From assembly GCA_031259095.1 (NCBI GenBank), contig JAIRLW010000270.1, forward strand, positions 1 through 5,903: a stretch of 5,903 nt of DNA. Reading direction: 5' to 3'. Below the pieces are notes generated by a model. The model saw only the letters and a program-made list of their open reading frames with translations, did no database searches and had not been told where the DNA came from. Made by a program: the position numbers and the translations under genes. Origin of the DNA: Planctomycetaceae bacterium. Lineage in GTDB: Bacteria > Planctomycetota > Planctomycetia > Pirellulales > Thermoguttaceae. Shown here one piece after another: positions 1 to 5,903 of the stretch (position 1 is its first letter; each line of letters starts with the position of its first letter).

Positions 1-861
1 TCACTTGGTGTTGGTACTTCAGCAGATCCACCGCGATTCAGTAATCCCAATCATGGTATTGGTCCCTATTTTAACTTTTTTCATAGTTCTACAACGGGAA
101 CAGATTCGCTTAATTTGTCACGTTTATTTGATTATATCCGTGTTCCGTCCAAGTTTGCCGGAACGATTCGCGGATGGGTTACTGATCCTAGTAATAATCC
201 CATTCAACCAATTTACGAAATGCGTGAACCGGGTAAAATTAATCTCAATACCGCAACTGCTCCAGCATGGGAAGCATTGAGAGGAAATGGTAATCGGGCA
301 TGGAGTGATTATTATACTGATGCAAACAGTCTTAGTAGTCTTCGGGATCAAGGAGGTAGTAACGATTATCCATCGGAATTTATTCCGTTCCGCTCACCAC
401 AGGCAACCGCTCTGGTGCCGCCGTTGAAAACTAGTGGACAAGAGAATGATTTAGTACAAAGTCCGGCGAATACAACATTGTTACGTTCAGATCCGAACGA
501 CTCAACATTGTCTTTACTGGAACCGGAACCAGACACAAGTAATCCTTACACGGCTTTTGAAAATTATATGCGGTTGTCCGATATGACCACAACACGTTCC
601 AATGTTTTCGCAGTTTGGATGACTATTGGGTATTTTGAAGTTACACCATGTCCTATCGGTTATAATCCTAACATTTATCCCGATGGTTATGAACTTGGCG
701 CGGAAAAAGGTCTTGATAACGGTACTGTTAAACGTCATCGGGCGTTTTATTTGATTGACCGTAGTACACCGGTTGGTTTTCGCCGCGGCAAAGTTTTTAA
801 GCAAGAAAACGGCGATCCGCATTATAAACCTGTTATCATCAATTCAAAAATCCTAGAATAA
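1..861 (+). CDS. C-terminal part of a large planctomycete-type protein, possibly pseudopilin/secretion related
   Basis: The reading frame is open from the first base to TAA at 859-861, giving 286 visible residues; the start lies upstream of the window. Visible residues 75-85 read REPGKINLNTA, which resembles the INLNTA motif of type II secretion minor pseudopilins (GspK) and of large uncharacterised planctomycete proteins. Near the end come VFAVWMTIGYFEV (about residues 202-214) and RHRAFYLIDRSTPVGF (about 245-260), a tail I associate with those same planctomycete proteins. No membrane segment is seen in the visible part; an N-terminal pilin-like helix, if present, would lie outside. A TTG at 115 is in frame but internal to the continuous frame, so it is not the likely start. 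The gene converges on the glycosyltransferase to its right. The family assignment is from memory of motifs, so the role (surface or secretion-associated) is tentative, while the coding call is firm. Confidence 0.8.
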   Translation, partial: SLGVGTSADPPRFSNPNHGIGPYFNFFHSSTTGTDSLNLSRLFDYIRVPSKFAGTIRGWVTDPSNNPIQPIYEMREPGKINLNTATAPAWEALRGNGNRAWSDYYTDANSLSSLRDQGGSNDYPSEFIPFRSPQATALVPPLKTSGQENDLVQSPANTTLLRSDPNDSTLSLLEPEPDTSNPYTAFENYMRLSDMTTTRSNVFAVWMTIGYFEVTPCPIGYNPNIYPDGYELGAEKGLDNGTVKRHRAFYLIDRSTPVGFRRGKVFKQENGDPHYKPVIINSKILE

Positions 862-867
862 ATAGTG

Positions 868-934
868 AATATACTCATTACACTTGAAAATTCTGTTCTT
901 ATAAAACCGAATTTTAAAGTGTAATGAGTATATT
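868..934. terminator. Long AT-rich hairpin between convergent genes, probable bidirectional terminator
   Basis: The arms 868-885 (AATATACTCATTACACTT) and 917-934 are perfect 18-bp inverted copies. After one mismatch (886/916) pairing resumes for seven more bases (887-893 with 909-915), giving a 26-bp stem with one mismatch and a 15-base loop. It begins 7 bases after the stop codon at 861 and ends 69 bases short of the stop of the opposing gene. On the plus strand it is followed by a T-rich tract (935-959), as expected of an intrinsic terminator for the left gene; on the minus strand no clear T-run follows. The stem is longer and more AT-rich than a typical terminator, so a small mobile palindrome is an alternative. 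Confidence 0.6.
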
Positions 935-1003
935 GTTTATTTTCACTTCGTGTATTTTGCCGTTAAAATCAGTATTAAAAAATTCTGGTTGGTTAATTTC
1001 GGG

Positions 1004-2089
1004 TTATTGTATGAATAATTCCGTATAACGCCGGACAACGGTATCCATTGAAAAGAATTTTTGAACTTGTTCCCGATTCCGATTTCCTAACTGTTCCGCT
1101 AAATCGGAATCGGCTGCTAATGTTAAAATTCGTTCTGCCATTGCTTTGCGATCACCGAACCGGCAGGTTTGAGCGGCGGCGTTTTCGCCCAGTAATTCCG
1201 AAATCCCCTCAACTTCCGTCGCTACAACAGGAAGTCCAACACTCATCGCCTGAAGAACAATATTCGGCATTCCTTCCCAACGCGATGGTAACACTAATAT
1301 CTTCGATGTTACGAGAATTTCCAAAATATCGGAACGCCAACCGGAAAATTTAATACGATTACGAACAGCATCGTAACATTTACTGTTCAAAATATTCATC
1401 AAACGGTTGCGCTCTTCGCCGTCGCCGACAATCCAACATTCCCACTCGGACAATTGTTCAAGCCAATTCGGCGTCGTTTCCAAAAACCAATCAAGACCCT
1501 TTTGATAAGTTAAACGACCAACAAAAATAACACGATTCGATTTTTCTTCCGGCGTTTTACTGATCGGAATAACGTCAATTCCATTTGGAATGACCATCAT
1601 TTTTTCTTTTGCCAGCCGACCAACTGTTTCTGTAAATTCGGCAACAGAACGGCTGACACAAATATTTTTTTCAACCCATTGATTTGTCCAACGGTCAAAA
1701 AATAAATGCCATGTCTCTTTTTTTTCCGCAACACGAATTCCTGAAAAAATATGTTTGATTCCAACAGAACGAGCAGCCAATCGGCCGAGAACATTAGCGT
1801 GAAAAAGATACGATAAAAAAATAGACGGTTGTTGTTCTTTTAACAATTTCCGCAACCGCAAAAAACCTGTAGGAAACGATAATAATCCGCGCATATTGAG
1901 AAATCGTACAGGAATTTCTGCCGCTTCAAGTATTGGTACGCAGGATTTTGATTGACAATCCGGCGGAGCCTGAAGCGAATAAACCGTAACTGAAAAACAT
2001 GTTTTGTCAAGCCGAACCGCCAACTCACACATTGCCCGTTCCGCTCCGCCAATATTTAATTCCGTAATACAAAATGCCAATTTTAACAT
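1004..2089 (-). CDS. Glycosyltransferase family 4 (GT-B fold)
   Basis: This complete 361-residue protein is of normal length for retaining GT4 enzymes, which transfer a sugar from a nucleotide donor to a glycan or lipid acceptor at the cytoplasmic face of the membrane. The N-terminal acceptor domain opens with LAFCITELNIGGAERAM, where the GGAER loop (14-18) is typical of the family. The C-terminal donor domain begins near 186 with VIFVGRLTYQKG; R192 and K197 match the conserved phosphate-binding residues. It continues with IVGDGEER (220-227) and the EX7E region PSRWEGMPNIVLQAM (268-282). The first glutamate is E272, but the second position is Gln (Q280, codon CAG at 1252-1250), a departure from the usual motif. 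No signal peptide or transmembrane helix is apparent. The ATG at 2089 fits the family N-terminus exactly. No Shine-Dalgarno lies at normal spacing; the nearest purine run (AAGAAG) is over 20 bases upstream. It stands alone, so donor and acceptor cannot be named; envelope polysaccharide synthesis is a reasonable inference. Confidence 0.93.
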   Translation of the reverse strand: MLKLAFCITELNIGGAERAMCELAVRLDKTCFSVTVYSLQAPPDCQSKSCVPILEAAEIPVRFLNMRGLLSFPTGFLRLRKLLKEQQPSIFLSYLFHANVLGRLAARSVGIKHIFSGIRVAEKKETWHLFFDRWTNQWVEKNICVSRSVAEFTETVGRLAKEKMMVIPNGIDVIPISKTPEEKSNRVIFVGRLTYQKGLDWFLETTPNWLEQLSEWECWIVGDGEERNRLMNILNSKCYDAVRNRIKFSGWRSDILEILVTSKILVLPSRWEGMPNIVLQAMSVGLPVVATEVEGISELLGENAAAQTCRFGDRKAMAERILTLAADSDLAEQLGNRNREQVQKFFSMDTVVRRYTELFIQ

Positions 2090-2124
2090 GATCGTTAATA
2101 ATTAATATACTTCTTGCATTCCTT

Positions 2125-2152
2125 ATTTTAATGTCGTGACTGTTTGTGTTAA
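2125..2152 (-). promoter_or_regulatory. Candidate sigma-70-type promoter for the glycosyltransferase
   Basis: Read on the minus strand, TTAACA (2152-2147) is separated by 16 bases from TAAAAT (2130-2125), each matching five of six consensus positions. This would place the transcript start near 2118, leaving a leader of roughly 30 bases before the ATG at 2089. The spacing and position are sensible. Such matches are easy to find by chance in AT-rich DNA, so this is a candidate only. Confidence 0.4.
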
Positions 2153-2166
2153 ATCATTCGGTGGTA

Positions 2167-2222
2167 GGCGACCTTTCGCCGAAAAGCCGCGTCGGCGATG
2201 TTTCAGGCGAAACATCGCCGAC
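2167..2222. repeat. Cluster of GC-rich alternating palindromes (REP-like element)
   Basis: The main hairpin has perfect 14-bp arms, 2191-2204 (GTCGGCGATGTTTC) and 2209-2222, around a four-base AGGC loop. Just upstream, GGCGA (2167-2171) pairs with TCGCC (2176-2180). TCGCCGA (2176-2182) can also pair with TCGGCGA (2192-2198), so the folds are mutually exclusive. The word CGACCTTT appears on both sides of the cluster (2169-2176 and 2219-2226). The segment is much more GC-rich than its surroundings. It lies between divergent genes and has no T-run after it, so a terminator role is unlikely. A REP-like dispersed palindrome or a structured regulatory site fits better; copy number elsewhere in the genome is unknown. 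Confidence 0.7.
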
Positions 2223-2470
2223 CTTTGAAACAGACAACATCTTTTTAGCAAACGGCACGGTTTCTTCGTCAAAAACAATTTTGGTCGGATTGTGATAAAT
2301 AAAATTTTGCGTAGTGATTTTGAAGTTAAAGAGTGAAAGAAAGTAGGAGATGGTAATGATTTGTTTTCCGAAATTTCTTTTAAATCAATATTCAGAAAAA
2401 GCAAAACTACTCTCCATAGAATATCAAATCATCCGCAATTAACAAGTTGATTGATTCTATTTATTTATCC
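2223..2470. other. Gene-free stretch with no recognised feature
   Basis: This AT-rich piece lies in the 602-base gap between the glycosyltransferase and smc. A 93-codon frame on the minus strand (2404-2123) and a short plus-strand frame (2146-2295) cross it. Both run through the palindrome cluster, their products are low-complexity and basic or repeat-derived, and neither resembles a known family. I see no RNA gene, riboswitch or gene remnant that I can name. Confidence 0.5.
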
Positions 2471-2570
2471 CATTTGTCCCTAATGTCCCTAATAATAAAA
2501 ATTCTCCGCTGGGCAATGGGGCAATGGGGCAATGGGGCAATGGGATAATAGGGACATATAGGGACAAATG
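2471..2570. repeat. Imperfect 26-base inverted repeat enclosing a G-rich tandem array
   Basis: The left arm 2471-2496 begins CATTTGTCCCTAATGTCCCT. The reverse complement of the right arm 2545-2570 begins CATTTGTCCCTATATGTCCC. The arms share 12 identical bases, then a one-base bulge, then nine identical bases (ATGTCCCTA), then a looser AT-rich end. Each arm holds two GTCCCTA/TAGGGAC words, and another CCC triplet (2469-2471) overlaps the outer edge of the left arm. The 48 bases between the arms (2497-2544) contain the GGGCAATG array. The whole could extrude as a cruciform or fold in single-stranded DNA or RNA. Function is unknown; the position, about 40 bases before the candidate smc promoter, is suggestive only. 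Confidence 0.75.
2511..2544 (+). repeat. Tandem (GGGCAATG)x4 plus GG: canonical G-quadruplex motif
   Basis: Four exact 8-base units GGGCAATG occupy 2511-2542, followed by GG, so the plus strand carries five runs of three or four G separated by identical CAAT loops. This satisfies the standard G3+N1-7 quadruplex pattern. Two more GGG runs follow at 2551-2553 and 2561-2563 in the right arm of the enclosing inverted repeat. The array lies about 150 bases upstream of the smc start codon, on the smc coding strand and upstream of the candidate promoter. The exact repetition also makes it a likely site of copy-number change by slippage. That the structure forms in the cell is inference. Confidence 0.9.
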
Positions 2571-2600
2571 CGACAATATATTTAGAATTTACTTTGAGTA

Positions 2601-2626
2601 ATTGATCTTGACCTTATGGGATCAAT
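2601..2626. promoter_or_regulatory. Inverted repeat overlapping the smc promoter, possible operator
   Basis: ATTGATC (2601-2607) and GATCAAT (2620-2626) form a perfect 7-bp inverted repeat with a 12-base spacer. The repeat straddles the candidate -35 box and enters the promoter spacer, the position where a dimeric regulator would block polymerase. The GATC words could also be Dam-type methylation sites if the host has such an enzyme. No regulator is identified, and a 7-bp repeat can occur by chance. Confidence 0.3.
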
Positions 2627-2636
2627 TTCGTATTCT
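2608..2636 (+). promoter_or_regulatory. Candidate sigma-70-type promoter for smc
   Basis: TTGACC (2608-2613, five of six consensus bases) is followed after exactly 17 bases by TATTCT (2631-2636, four of six). The predicted transcript start is near 2643, giving a leader of about 50 bases before the GTG at 2692. It is the best-spaced match I found by eye in the gap and points toward smc. Confidence 0.5.
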
Positions 2637-2647
2637 CCTTAAAGCAA

Positions 2648-2691
2648 TTTTTTTTTCAATTTTTCTCTATTTTTCTCTATTACTTACACCA
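2648..2691 (+). other. Pyrimidine-rich smc leader without Shine-Dalgarno
   Basis: This stretch opens with nine T (2648-2656), followed by two exact copies of ATTTTTCTCT (2659-2668 and 2669-2678), then ATTACTTACACCA immediately before the GTG start. There is no purine-rich ribosome binding site at normal spacing; the tract is almost entirely pyrimidine. Initiation would have to rely on an unstructured leader or another non-SD mechanism. The T-run would lie a few bases into the predicted transcript, where polymerase slippage is possible. Confidence 0.5.
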
Positions 2692-5600
2692 GTGCTTCGT
2701 GCTATAGAACTTGCCGGATTTAAGAGTTTCGCGGATCGTACCCGCTTGGAATTCGAAGACGGAGTCTCTGCAATTGTCGGACCCAATGGATCGGGAAAAT
2801 CGAATATTGTCGACGCCATTAAATGGGTTCTTGGCGAGCAGAGCATGAAGAAACTGCGCAGTAATGAAGCCACTGATGTTATTTTCAACGGCAGCGCCGA
2901 CCGTCCGCCCATGAGTTCCGCCGAAGTAACGTTGACCTTCGACAACTCAAAGAAAATTTTCAGTCTCGACACTCCCGAAGTTCATATTACGCGGCGCGTT
3001 TACCGAAGCGGCGAAGGGGAATATCTCATCAACCGTCAGGCAACCCGATTAAAAGACATCAAAGATTTACTCAGCGGAACCGGTCTCGGAACACAAGCCT
3101 ACAGTATTATCGAACAAGGTCGGGTTGAATCGTTGTTGCAAAGCACGGCAGTTCAACGTCGAGGCATTTTCGAGGAAGCCGCCGGTATCAGCCGGTTTAA
3201 CGCCAAAAAACTGGAAGTACAGCGTCGGTTGGAACGGGTTGAGCAAAATCTGGTACGCTTAGCCGATATTGTTTCCGAAGTCGATCATCAACTCCGCTCC
3301 GCACGGAATCAGGCGGGAAAAGCACAACTTTATCGTCAATACACCCAACGGCTTCAGGAATTACGGATTCAATCCGGTTTGATCGATTATCGTCAACGCT
3401 TTGCGAAGTGTGAAGAACTTCAAACCGAAACCGATCACTTAAACCAAGTCGTCAATACGTTTTCCGCCGAACTCGAAGACCAAGAAAAGAATCTGAATAA
3501 TTTTGTTACCGAGATAGAACAAATCGATCTGGTAATTCGCCGTTTTGAAGGCGAAATGGCAACCACACGGGAACGCATCGCCGGTGAAGAATCGACGATT
3601 GAACTTCAAGCCGCTCAAGCCGAAGAGTTGGAAACGGAGATTATCCATCACGGACGGCAACTCATCGAACTCAATGTCCGAAGCGTCGATATTGAAGAGA
3701 TGATGCATAAAACAAACGACGATATCCGAAAAGCAAAACGTTCCACCGCCGATATTACGGAATCGTATCAGAAACTTATCCGGCAAGGCGATGAACTGGC
3801 TTGGTTTTGTAAAGAAAAACAAGAGGAAAAAGATACGGTTCACAAGGAAATTGAAACAAAAAACAAGCAAAACGCGAAACTGGCAGGTTCTATTAGCGGT
3901 TTGGAATCCCGGCTCGCAACGCTCGAACACAGCAAAGAACAAAATACAATCCGGTTGGAAAAACTTAATGAGCAAAACCTGGAACTCGAACAACACTGTA
4001 ATTCACTTCGCAACACGGTTGAAAATTTAGAAGATTCCGTCCGGCAAAAACAAATCCAACTCGAAGAAACCAGACAACGTAAAAATTCCCGTGTTCAGCA
4101 ATTAACGCAATTAACACAGGAATTGTCGGATCAAAAACAAAAACAAAGCGGAATGCGTGAACGAATTTCCGTACTCGAAGAACTAATCCGCAAAAATGAA
4201 GGACTTAATCCCGGAGTTAAAGAGGTGCTGCAGCAATCGCACAATCCGCAAAGTCCGTTCCGGCATGTTTTCGGACTTGTCGCCGATTTGTTACGTGTTG
4301 ATGTCGAAGCCGCTTCGCTCATTGAACTGGCTTTAGGGGCAAACGCTCAATATGTTGTTGTTTCGCCTAAAGCGGAACTCTTTCGGCATGTCGAGCGTAA
4401 CGCACTTCATTTTGCCGGTCGTGTCGGTTTTATCTGGCTTGATCCGTCACAAAAAGAAACGCCGTGGATGAAAGATAAAGGATTTACGGAACGTGCAGGT
4501 GTTCTCGGACGCGCGGATCAGTTTGTCAAAGTTGATCCGAAATTTGTCCATCTTGCGCAACGTTTATTGGGGCGAACTTGGATTGTTGAGAATATTACTG
4601 TTGCGCGGCAACTGTACAAGGAAAGCGATGACCGAACAAATTTTCTAACCGTTTCCGGTGAACTGTTAACGCCGGACGGAGCCTTGATTGTCGGACCGCC
4701 GAATACTTCGTCCGGTTTGATTACGCGGCGGAGTGAACTTCGGACTCTTAGCGAACAAATGAATATGCTGGATGCGGATGTTGCGGAAAAAGAGATCGCG
4801 GTTGCTGTTGCCAAAGAACGTGTCGCCGGCGACGAAACCGACGTCGAGGAGGAAACGCGGAAACATCAAAAAACAGTTACGGAATACGATACGCAACGTT
4901 TAAAACTTTCCGCCGCTGAAGAACGTATTCGACAAGGATTGGAACAGATTCAACATTTCCGCACCGAAATTGAAAAACTTGATACGCAAATTCACCGTGC
5001 GTCGGAAGAATTGGAACAAACGAAATTGTTGCGCGAAGAACTGAATGAACAATTAGCGGCGTTGGAGATTCGGCAGATTGAATCGAAACAACAACTCGAA
5101 GAGTCGGAATTACATTACGCCGAACACCAACGGAAAACAACCAATACAAAAATTGAATTAGCCAAAAGTGAAGAGCGGTTGGATTTTCTCAAGGAACGTG
5201 TTCGGCAATTTGAAGACCACCTGCAAGAACGCCAAAATATGTTGGCGGAACATCAACGCCGTTGCCAATCACTCAAAGAACGCCGTGAAGGGATTCTGTT
5301 GGCGATTCTCCGTATTGAATCATGTCTGGCAACATTGTATCTCAAAAAGGAAGCGACAACCCGCGATGCCGCCGGTTCATACCATACCCGACAGGAATTG
5401 AGTGTTAAACGAACAAAATCTCGGACGGAACTGAAACGATTACAGCATGAACTCCAAAAAACCAGAACAAAAGCTCACTCCAAACAACTCGAACTTGAAC
5501 GTTGTCTTCAAGAACAAAAAACCCTCATCGACCGAATGCAAGAAGATTACGGTATTGATATTACAGAAATCAGTTTCCAAACCTTTGATGAAAATGAAAA

Positions 5601-5903
5601 CAAAAACGAAACAATTTCTTCCGAACTGCCTGCGGATGAACAAAAACATTCTACCGATGAACAATCTACCGACGAACATTCTACGGAAGAGCAATCAACC
5701 GACGAACTTTCTGCCGACGAACAATCCGCCGATAAAAATTTTGTTACAGAACGATCTGCTGATGAACTTCCCGACGATCAACCGCTTCCGCCGTCGAAGG
5801 ATTATCAAAAGGAGATCGAAGATTTACGTACAAAATTGCAGCGGCTCGGCAATGTCAATCTTGAAGCGATTGAAACGCTGGAAAACTTGGAAACTCGTTA
5901 CAC
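2692..5903 (+). CDS. smc: Chromosome partition protein Smc, C-terminal head missing at window edge
   Basis: Smc dimers, with ScpA and ScpB, extrude and hold DNA loops to condense and separate chromosomes. The frame is open without a stop for about 1,070 codons to the window end. The GTG at 2692 gives VLRAIELAGFKSFADRT, the standard Smc N-terminus; the first in-frame ATG lies beyond the Walker A motif. Walker A is GPNGSGKS (30-37), the Q-loop is in WVLGEQS (Q50), VIFNGS follows at 64-69, and FEEAAG is at 160-165. A long Q/E/K/R/L-rich coiled coil spans about 170-500. The hinge spans about 504-690 (FRHVFGLVADLL, then GELLTPDGALIVGPP at 656-670 and ITRRSEL at 677-683). The return coil follows, reaching YGIDITEI (953-960), an acidic repeat insert (987-1026) and LGNVNLEAIE (1052-1061). 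The signature LSGG and Walker B segments of the C-terminal head would lie beyond the window. The hinge and head motifs exclude the related RecN, SbcC and MukB. Confidence 0.97.
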   Translation, partial: MLRAIELAGFKSFADRTRLEFEDGVSAIVGPNGSGKSNIVDAIKWVLGEQSMKKLRSNEATDVIFNGSADRPPMSSAEVTLTFDNSKKIFSLDTPEVHITRRVYRSGEGEYLINRQATRLKDIKDLLSGTGLGTQAYSIIEQGRVESLLQSTAVQRRGIFEEAAGISRFNAKKLEVQRRLERVEQNLVRLADIVSEVDHQLRSARNQAGKAQLYRQYTQRLQELRIQSGLIDYRQRFAKCEELQTETDHLNQVVNTFSAELEDQEKNLNNFVTEIEQIDLVIRRFEGEMATTRERIAGEESTIELQAAQAEELETEIIHHGRQLIELNVRSVDIEEMMHKTNDDIRKAKRSTADITESYQKLIRQGDELAWFCKEKQEEKDTVHKEIETKNKQNAKLAGSISGLESRLATLEHSKEQNTIRLEKLNEQNLELEQHCNSLRNTVENLEDSVRQKQIQLEETRQRKNSRVQQLTQLTQELSDQKQKQSGMRERISVLEELIRKNEGLNPGVKEVLQQSHNPQSPFRHVFGLVADLLRVDVEAASLIELALGANAQYVVVSPKAELFRHVERNALHFAGRVGFIWLDPSQKETPWMKDKGFTERAGVLGRADQFVKVDPKFVHLAQRLLGRTWIVENITVARQLYKESDDRTNFLTVSGELLTPDGALIVGPPNTSSGLITRRSELRTLSEQMNMLDADVAEKEIAVAVAKERVAGDETDVEEETRKHQKTVTEYDTQRLKLSAAEERIRQGLEQIQHFRTEIEKLDTQIHRASEELEQTKLLREELNEQLAALEIRQIESKQQLEESELHYAEHQRKTTNTKIELAKSEERLDFLKERVRQFEDHLQERQNMLAEHQRRCQSLKERREGILLAILRIESCLATLYLKKEATTRDAAGSYHTRQELSVKRTKSRTELKRLQHELQKTRTKAHSKQLELERCLQEQKTLIDRMQEDYGIDITEISFQTFDENENKNETISSELPADEQKHSTDEQSTDEHSTEEQSTDELSADEQSADKNFVTERSADELPDDQPLPPSKDYQKEIEDLRTKLQRLGNVNLEAIETLENLETRY
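5650..5769 (+). repeat. 15-bp tandem repeat encoding acidic pentapeptides inside smc
   Basis: Eight consecutive 15-base units encode Smc residues 987-1026. Units 1-5 follow S-[TA]-[DE]-E-[QHL], units 6 and 7 are degenerate (SADKN, FVTER), and unit 8 returns to SADEL. A similar ADEQ lies just before the array and a proline-rich end (LPDDQPLPP) just after. The units differ at third codon positions, so the array is not a recent exact duplication. Because 15 is a multiple of three, gain or loss of units keeps the frame. The product is a Ser/Thr/Asp/Glu-rich, probably disordered segment between the return coiled coil and the conserved LGNVNLEAIE motif, where Smc proteins normally have only a short linker. 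Confidence 0.9.

Noticed and set aside
1048..1353. 101-codon plus-strand frame opposite the glycosyltransferase
   Set aside because: It lies wholly antisense to the conserved donor domain of the GT4 gene and resembles no family.
2191..2222. Intrinsic terminator at the 14-bp GC-rich hairpin
   Set aside because: It sits between divergent genes, where no transcript should end, and has no T-run on either side.
2146..2295. Short plus-strand frame starting GTG across the palindromes
   Set aside because: Only 49 residues, half of them translated from the inverted repeats; no family resemblance or ribosome binding site.
2123..2404. 93-codon minus-strand reading frame in the gap before smc
   Set aside because: It runs through the palindrome cluster, has a basic low-complexity product with no recognisable family, and overlaps the candidate promoter of the glycosyltransferase.
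2511..2570. CRISPR array
   Set aside because: The units are 8 bases and directly adjacent, with no spacers and no cas genes in the window.
3439..3996. 185-codon minus-strand reading frame
   Set aside because: It is antisense to the Smc coiled-coil coding sequence; its Phe/Leu-rich product is the expected shadow of Glu/Lys-rich codons.

Overview
The window looks like a chromosomal segment from a moderately AT-rich member of the Planctomycetota. That assignment is inference. It rests on the left-hand protein, whose REPGKINLNTA and VGYFEV-like/RHRAFYLIDR blocks I associate with large envelope or pseudopilin-related proteins of that phylum. Weaker support comes from the absence of Shine-Dalgarno sequences before both visible starts. 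No rRNA, tRNA, CRISPR array, transposase or phage gene was seen.

Layout: (1) 1-861, plus strand, is the 3' end of a large protein of uncertain function. (2) 862-1003 is a short gap between two convergent genes, holding a 26-bp hairpin with one mismatch that probably serves as a terminator. (3) 1004-2089, minus strand, is a complete GT-B fold glycosyltransferase of family GT4, with glutamine at the second position of its EX7E motif. (4) 2090-2691 is a 602-base gap between divergent genes. It holds a candidate promoter for the glycosyltransferase, a cluster of GC-rich palindromes, and an imperfect inverted repeat that encloses four GGGCAATG units (a textbook G-quadruplex motif). It also holds a well-spaced candidate sigma-70 promoter facing right and a pyrimidine-rich leader. 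(5) 2692-5903, plus strand, is the first ~1,070 codons of smc, the chromosome condensation/segregation ATPase, cut by the window edge before its C-terminal ATPase half.

The three genes do not form an operon or an obvious pathway: their orientations are plus, minus, plus. The most unusual material is the repeat-rich region upstream of smc (G4 motif, long inverted repeat, alternating palindromes) and an acidic 15-bp/5-residue tandem repeat inserted in the smc coding region between the second coiled-coil arm and the conserved LGNVNLEAIE motif. I found no convincing new multi-gene system.
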